This document shows positions 60,815 to 64,000 of a DNA stretch of 64,000 bases, in pieces. The notes below the pieces were generated by a model. That model made no database searches. It was not told the origin of the DNA and was given only the letters and a program-made list of their open reading frames with translations. Both the position numbers and the translations under genes were made by a program. Source of the stretch: an uncultured Anaerococcus sp. Lineage in GTDB: Bacteria > Bacillota > Clostridia > Tissierellales > Peptoniphilaceae. The stretch lies in NCBI GenBank assembly GCA_900551095.1, contig URUJ01000001.1:1-64000 (forward strand), given 5' to 3'. Position 1 is the first letter of the stretch, and every line of letters begins with the position of its first letter.

Positions 60815-62185
60815 TTATTTATTTGCTGGTTCTTTTTCATACCAAATTTCGTCAGCTTTTTCTTTCCAGTTATCAGCATAGTCTATACATTTACCGCATA
60901 AATGCTCTACGCTTTCTGGTGACTGTAAGTCTGTTGATTTTACATGAGTTTCATGAACAATTCTTTGTAAAATTTCTGGATTTTCAAGCATTGGACATGG
61001 TCTCAAGTGGTTTTCATTAAATGGTTGATTGTCGTGGTAGGCCATAAATAATGGTCGCTTCAATATTTCTAAGATTGAATAATCTCTAATATTTGAATCT
61101 GAATAATGGATAAATACACATGGTTCAGCATCACCGTTAGCATTTATATGGAAGTAATTCTTTCCTCCAGCTACACAGCCATTAATATATTCTCCATCAT
61201 TTTGGAAGTCCATAGTAAATAAGCCTTCGCCATTTTCAAGATTTCTAATTTGTCTAGTTCTATTTTTTACATATTCCCTTTCTTCTGGGCTTGGTAATAA
61301 ATCAACACTTGCCTCATTACCTACTGGCATATAATGGAAATACAGAGCATATCTACAACCTTTTTCTACCATAAGTTTGACATATTCAGGGTCTGTAACA
61401 GCTTTGTAGTTTTTAGATGTATAGCAAATTGATGATCCAAATATCAATCCGTATTCTTTTAATAAATCCATCGCCTTCATAACTTTATCGTAGACTCCAT
61501 CTCCACGGCGAAGGTCGTTTACCTCTGCTGATCCTTCAAGACTTATAGCTAAAGCTAAATTTCCAACTTCTTTCATTTGCTTACAAAATTCTTCATCTAC
61601 TAAGGTAGCATTGGTGAAAGCTAAAAACTCACAATCTCTATTTTCTTTACAAAGTTTAATTATATCGTCTTTGCGAACTAAAGGTTCTCCGCCTGTAAAC
61701 ATATAGAAATGGATACCTAGTTCTTTTCCTTCTCTAATTACTCTATTCATTTCATCGTAGGTAAGATTTAATCTATTACCATACTCTGCAGCCCAACAAC
61801 CTGTACATTTCAAATTGCAAGCACTTGTAGGATCCATAAGGATTAGCCAAGGAATATTGCATTTGTGCACTTCTTTCATTTTGTGCATAGTTTTTGTGCC
61901 ATGAACCATAGCTTCAAAACCTAGATTCAATATAGTTGTTTTAGCTACAAAAGGATCTATTTCATAAAGTGCTTTATTAAGGTATTTATTAGTAGCTGAA
62001 TTTTTATTTGACACAAGTTCTCTAGCATAAGTAAAGTCAATAAAATCTTCGCCAGACATATATTTTTCACTAATATCGATTAATTTTAACATCCCATCTT
62101 CTCTGTTATTATCAACTTTATTTAATAGCACATCTACGCCTAAACTTGCTGCTTTTCTGGCTGACATATGAGTTAACTTATTCAT
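60815..62185 (-). CDS. Radical SAM protein with SPASM-type C-terminus
   Basis: A 456-residue radical SAM enzyme. The [4Fe-4S] motif CNLKCTGC (near 123-130) is followed by the SAM-binding MFTGGEPL and the later GG and S motifs. The C-terminal part holds further cysteines (NGCVAGGKNYFHINANGDAEPC near 345-365, CPML, CGKCIDY near the end) that fit extra clusters, as in SPASM/twitch proteins. An N-terminal 110 residues precede the barrel. Enzymes of this group modify peptides or act in anaerobic maturation. No precursor peptide or partner gene is visible nearby. It has its own hairpin terminator. Confidence 0.88.
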   Translation of the reverse strand: MNKLTHMSARKAASLGVDVLLNKVDNNREDGMLKLIDISEKYMSGEDFIDFTYARELVSNKNSATNKYLNKALYEIDPFVAKTTILNLGFEAMVHGTKTMHKMKEVHKCNIPWLILMDPTSACNLKCTGCWAAEYGNRLNLTYDEMNRVIREGKELGIHFYMFTGGEPLVRKDDIIKLCKENRDCEFLAFTNATLVDEEFCKQMKEVGNLALAISLEGSAEVNDLRRGDGVYDKVMKAMDLLKEYGLIFGSSICYTSKNYKAVTDPEYVKLMVEKGCRYALYFHYMPVGNEASVDLLPSPEEREYVKNRTRQIRNLENGEGLFTMDFQNDGEYINGCVAGGKNYFHINANGDAEPCVFIHYSDSNIRDYSILEILKRPLFMAYHDNQPFNENHLRPCPMLENPEILQRIVHETHVKSTDLQSPESVEHLCGKCIDYADNWKEKADEIWYEKEPANK

Positions 62186-62237
62186 TACTTTTCCTTTCTA
62201 TTATTTTCTCTTAGATAATATCTAAAAAATCTTATTT

Positions 62238-62552
62238 TTAAAAAGATTTGTCATTATTTAATATATTAGCATCCTCTTTGCCCATAAAGTAAAGCTTTTT
62301 AAGCTCTTTTTTATCCTGACTCAGAGTTTTAAGATTACCAATTGACTTTGGAGCTATTATTATCAGTTTATTTGCTTTTTCTAACTGTAATATTTCTTTT
62401 AACGATTTATTATATGTACTTGCTCTGTTTTTTAATAAGTCGCCTATCTTTGGATGAGTTTTTTTCAAAAAATGATATAATTTTCTATCATCCTTTGGAT
62501 GTCTAAAGAAATTTTTTGGTTTAGTTAAAACTACTACTAATTTATCACAACC
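62238..62552 (-). pseudogene. Remnant of a patatin-like phospholipase (C-terminal part)
   Basis: Reading the minus strand from 62552 in frame gives CDKLVVVLTKPKNFFRHP, then KNRASTYNKSLKEILQLEKANKLIIIAPKS and a C-terminal KKLYFMGKEDA, about 105 residues in all. This matches the C-terminal third of bacterial patatin-like (RssA-type) proteins, which have GNCDKLVVVLTRP and a terminal LYELGYEDA helix. An in-frame TAA stands just before it, and no catalytic GXSXG part is present upstream. A TTG could start a 76-residue open frame but there is no reason to think it is made. I call it a gene fragment. Confidence 0.75.
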
Positions 62553-62643
62553 TTACTTCAATAATTATTCCTACATTATTATTAACTGCGAATTATTTAA
62601 CATATTTATATTATATAATAAAATACTTTAGCATGAAATAGTC

Positions 62644-62687
62644 AAAAAAGAGACCTTTGCCTAAAATTTGGGCAAAAGTCTCTTTTT
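62644..62687 (-). terminator. Terminator of the NCS2 permease gene
   Basis: Hairpin AAAAAGAGAC-TTTTGCCC/GGCAAAGGTCTCTTTTT with one bulge; T-run follows on the minus strand. Confidence 0.88.
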
Positions 62688-62715
62688 GTCTAACAAAATA
62701 TAATTTTTACTAATA

Positions 62716-64000
62716 TTATTTTTCTAAAACTTCATCTAATAATGTTTCTTGTTTTTTATCAGCATCGGTTTCTGGAATAACTAAATTCATTATAATCGAA
62801 GAAATTGCAGCTAAGACAACCGGAGAAACACCAATAGCATTTTTTAAAGCTTCTGGCATAAAGGTAATTCCTGCAGCATCAGCAGTAGAAACTATAGTTG
62901 TAAAACCAAAACCGATAGCAATAGATATTCCTACTATGGATGTGTTTCTAACTGTGAGTGGTTGTTCAGTAATCATCCTAATTCCGTTCATAGTAATTGC
63001 AGCAAAAACAGAAAGAGTTGCTCCTCCTACTACTGGAGCTGGGATAGTTGTAAGTAGCGAAGATATTTTTGGCATGAAGCCTGCAATTAAAATAATTAAT
63101 CCTGCTTGAAAAAATACCTTTCTATTTATAACCTTGTTTACAGATACAATACCAGCATTTTGTGAAAATGTAGCTGTTGGCAAACATCCAATTAAAGATC
63201 CTACTATATTTGCCACACCAAAACCAACTATACCGCCTCTAAGCTCATCAGATGTTGGAGTCCTATCCATACCACCAATTGTAGTTGATGACATATCTCC
63301 AATTCCTTCAATACAGGTAACCATAAAAATAATTACAAAGGATATTATAGCTGATATATCAAACTTTAGCCCAAAATGAAGTGGAGCTGCTACAGAAAAC
63401 CAGCCAGCTTCTCTGACAGGTGATAGGTCAACCATATCAAAGAATAGTGCAATGATATAGCCAACAACCATAGCAAATAAAACTGAAGCAAGCTTGGTGA
63501 TTCCCTTTCCAAAGTGGTTAAGGCCTACGTTTACCACAAGGGTAATAATACCAACAAGCCAGTATTGCCACGCTCCCCAACCAGGCGCAGTCACTGATCC
63601 TGCTCCACCCATATTTGTAAGAGCAACTGGATAGAGTGTTAGACCTATAGCCAAAACAACAGTTCCTGATACAAGCGGTGGAAAAAACGGTGTTATGTAC
63701 TTAAGCGCAAGACCAAAAATTACAGATACTATCGCTCCTATAAGTTGACTACCTAAAACTACTGCAACAATCCCTGCAGGTCCTAAAGATTCAAATTGGC
63801 CACATAGGGCAATCATTGTAGGTACATAAGCGAAGGATACACCATAAATCATAGGTAATCTGCTACCCAAAATACCTATAGGATAAAGCATCAAAAATGA
63901 AGTTAGCGCTGATCCTATTAGAGCCATTTGCACAATTATGATGCTATCTGCATGGCTTAAGCCTGCCGCATCTGCAAAAATTAGAGCTGGTGCAACACAT
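62716..64000 (-). CDS. NCS2 nucleobase:cation symporter (uracil/xanthine permease), partial
   Basis: A membrane transporter that continues past the window edge. The reading frame is open from 62718 to 64000 and, before the apparent GTG at 63933, still encodes family sequence (VAPALIFADAAGLSHADS), so the N-terminus is missing. The NCS2 hallmark NVVGSLIGCLPTATFSQNAGIV-type region is visible (IGCLPTATFSQNAGIVSVNK), as are many transmembrane segments and GMDRTPTSDELRGG. It imports uracil or a xanthine/uric-acid-type base with protons or sodium. Whether a purine riboswitch lies upstream cannot be seen. Confidence 0.93.
   Translation of the reverse strand, partial: CVAPALIFADAAGLSHADSIIIVQMALIGSALTSFLMLYPIGILGSRLPMIYGVSFAYVPTMIALCGQFESLGPAGIVAVVLGSQLIGAIVSVIFGLALKYITPFFPPLVSGTVVLAIGLTLYPVALTNMGGAGSVTAPGWGAWQYWLVGIITLVVNVGLNHFGKGITKLASVLFAMVVGYIIALFFDMVDLSPVREAGWFSVAAPLHFGLKFDISAIISFVIIFMVTCIEGIGDMSSTTIGGMDRTPTSDELRGGIVGFGVANIVGSLIGCLPTATFSQNAGIVSVNKVINRKVFFQAGLIILIAGFMPKISSLLTTIPAPVVGGATLSVFAAITMNGIRMITEQPLTVRNTSIVGISIAIGFGFTTIVSTADAAGITFMPEALKNAIGVSPVVLAAISSIIMNLVIPETDADKKQETLLDEVLEK

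Noticed and set aside
60815..62185. Radical SAM peptide maturase with a precursor peptide (RiPP cluster)
   Set aside because: No short precursor ORF with RBS, peptidase or exporter is adjacent; the gene is alone between two terminators.

Overview
The window is AT-rich DNA from a low-GC, Gram-positive, anaerobic Firmicute. The most likely source is the Peptoniphilaceae / Anaerococcus group; this is inferred from gene content and protein style, not from a database search. The evidence is a complete acetyl-CoA to butyrate pathway, a ferredoxin-rich [FeFe]-hydrogenase-like protein, T-box and L20-leader control of translation genes, a BceRSAB-type peptide-defence module, a sortase-type surface protein and AGGAGG-type ribosome binding sites. 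Most genes lie on the minus strand. Both window ends cut genes: the first 59 bases are the 5' end of a 16S rRNA gene, and the last gene (a nucleobase permease) runs off the right edge.

Layout. (1) 1-472: 16S rRNA start with two tandem consensus promoters. (2) 473-14650: a long translation and housekeeping block, all minus strand. It runs infC-rpmI-rplT-rRNA/tRNA methyltransferase, then pheS-pheT behind a T-box, zapA, a U32 (RlhA-like) protein, mutS2, argS, a membrane protein and a TPR protein. infC appears to start at AUA and is preceded by a clear L20-type attenuator. (3) 14696-18086: degV, a DUF1836 regulator with a palindrome at its promoter, a metallo-beta-lactamase-like protein without visible metal ligands, and, on the plus strand, ybaK and an unknown gene. 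(4) 18139-28622: butyrate metabolism (bcd-etfB-etfA; crt-hbd-thl; butyryl-CoA:acetate CoA-transferase) and a divergent operon of a GlcD/LctD-like FAD dehydrogenase with LrgA and LrgB. A Rex-like operator overlaps the bcd -10 box. (5) 28694-32476: hisS, a DUF6873-like protein, tRNA-Cys and tRNA-Gly, and a MATE exporter. (6) 32570-41056: bceRSAB, then a MarR-regulated heterodimeric ABC exporter. (7) 41100-42110: decayed palindromic repeats around a RelBE-type toxin-antitoxin pair. (8) 42113-50855: a surface protein of about 1968 residues and a divergent MoxR-type AAA/VWA pair. (9) 50894-54464: murJ, the hydrogenase-like protein and a small Cys-rich partner. (10) 54529-60636: pstSCAB-phoU-phoP-phoR with an 11-bp-phased Pho-box-like repeat. 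(11) 60815-64000: a radical SAM/SPASM protein, a decayed patatin fragment and an NCS2 permease.

How the parts fit: the central block recycles reducing equivalents by making butyrate from acetyl-CoA. Bcd-EtfAB takes electrons from NADH, the GlcD-LrgAB operon probably brings in and oxidises a small 2-hydroxy acid or related substrate, and the hydrogenase-like protein may handle excess reduced ferredoxin. The flanking accessory modules deal with peptide antibiotics, drugs, phosphate limitation and the cell surface. I found no CRISPR array, prophage or intact insertion sequence. I cannot claim a wholly new system. The most unusual points are the PstS whose halves are in reversed order, the GlcD-LrgAB pairing, the hydrogenase variant with its CxCxxC partner, the metal-site-less MBL-like protein and the MoxR/VWA pair.
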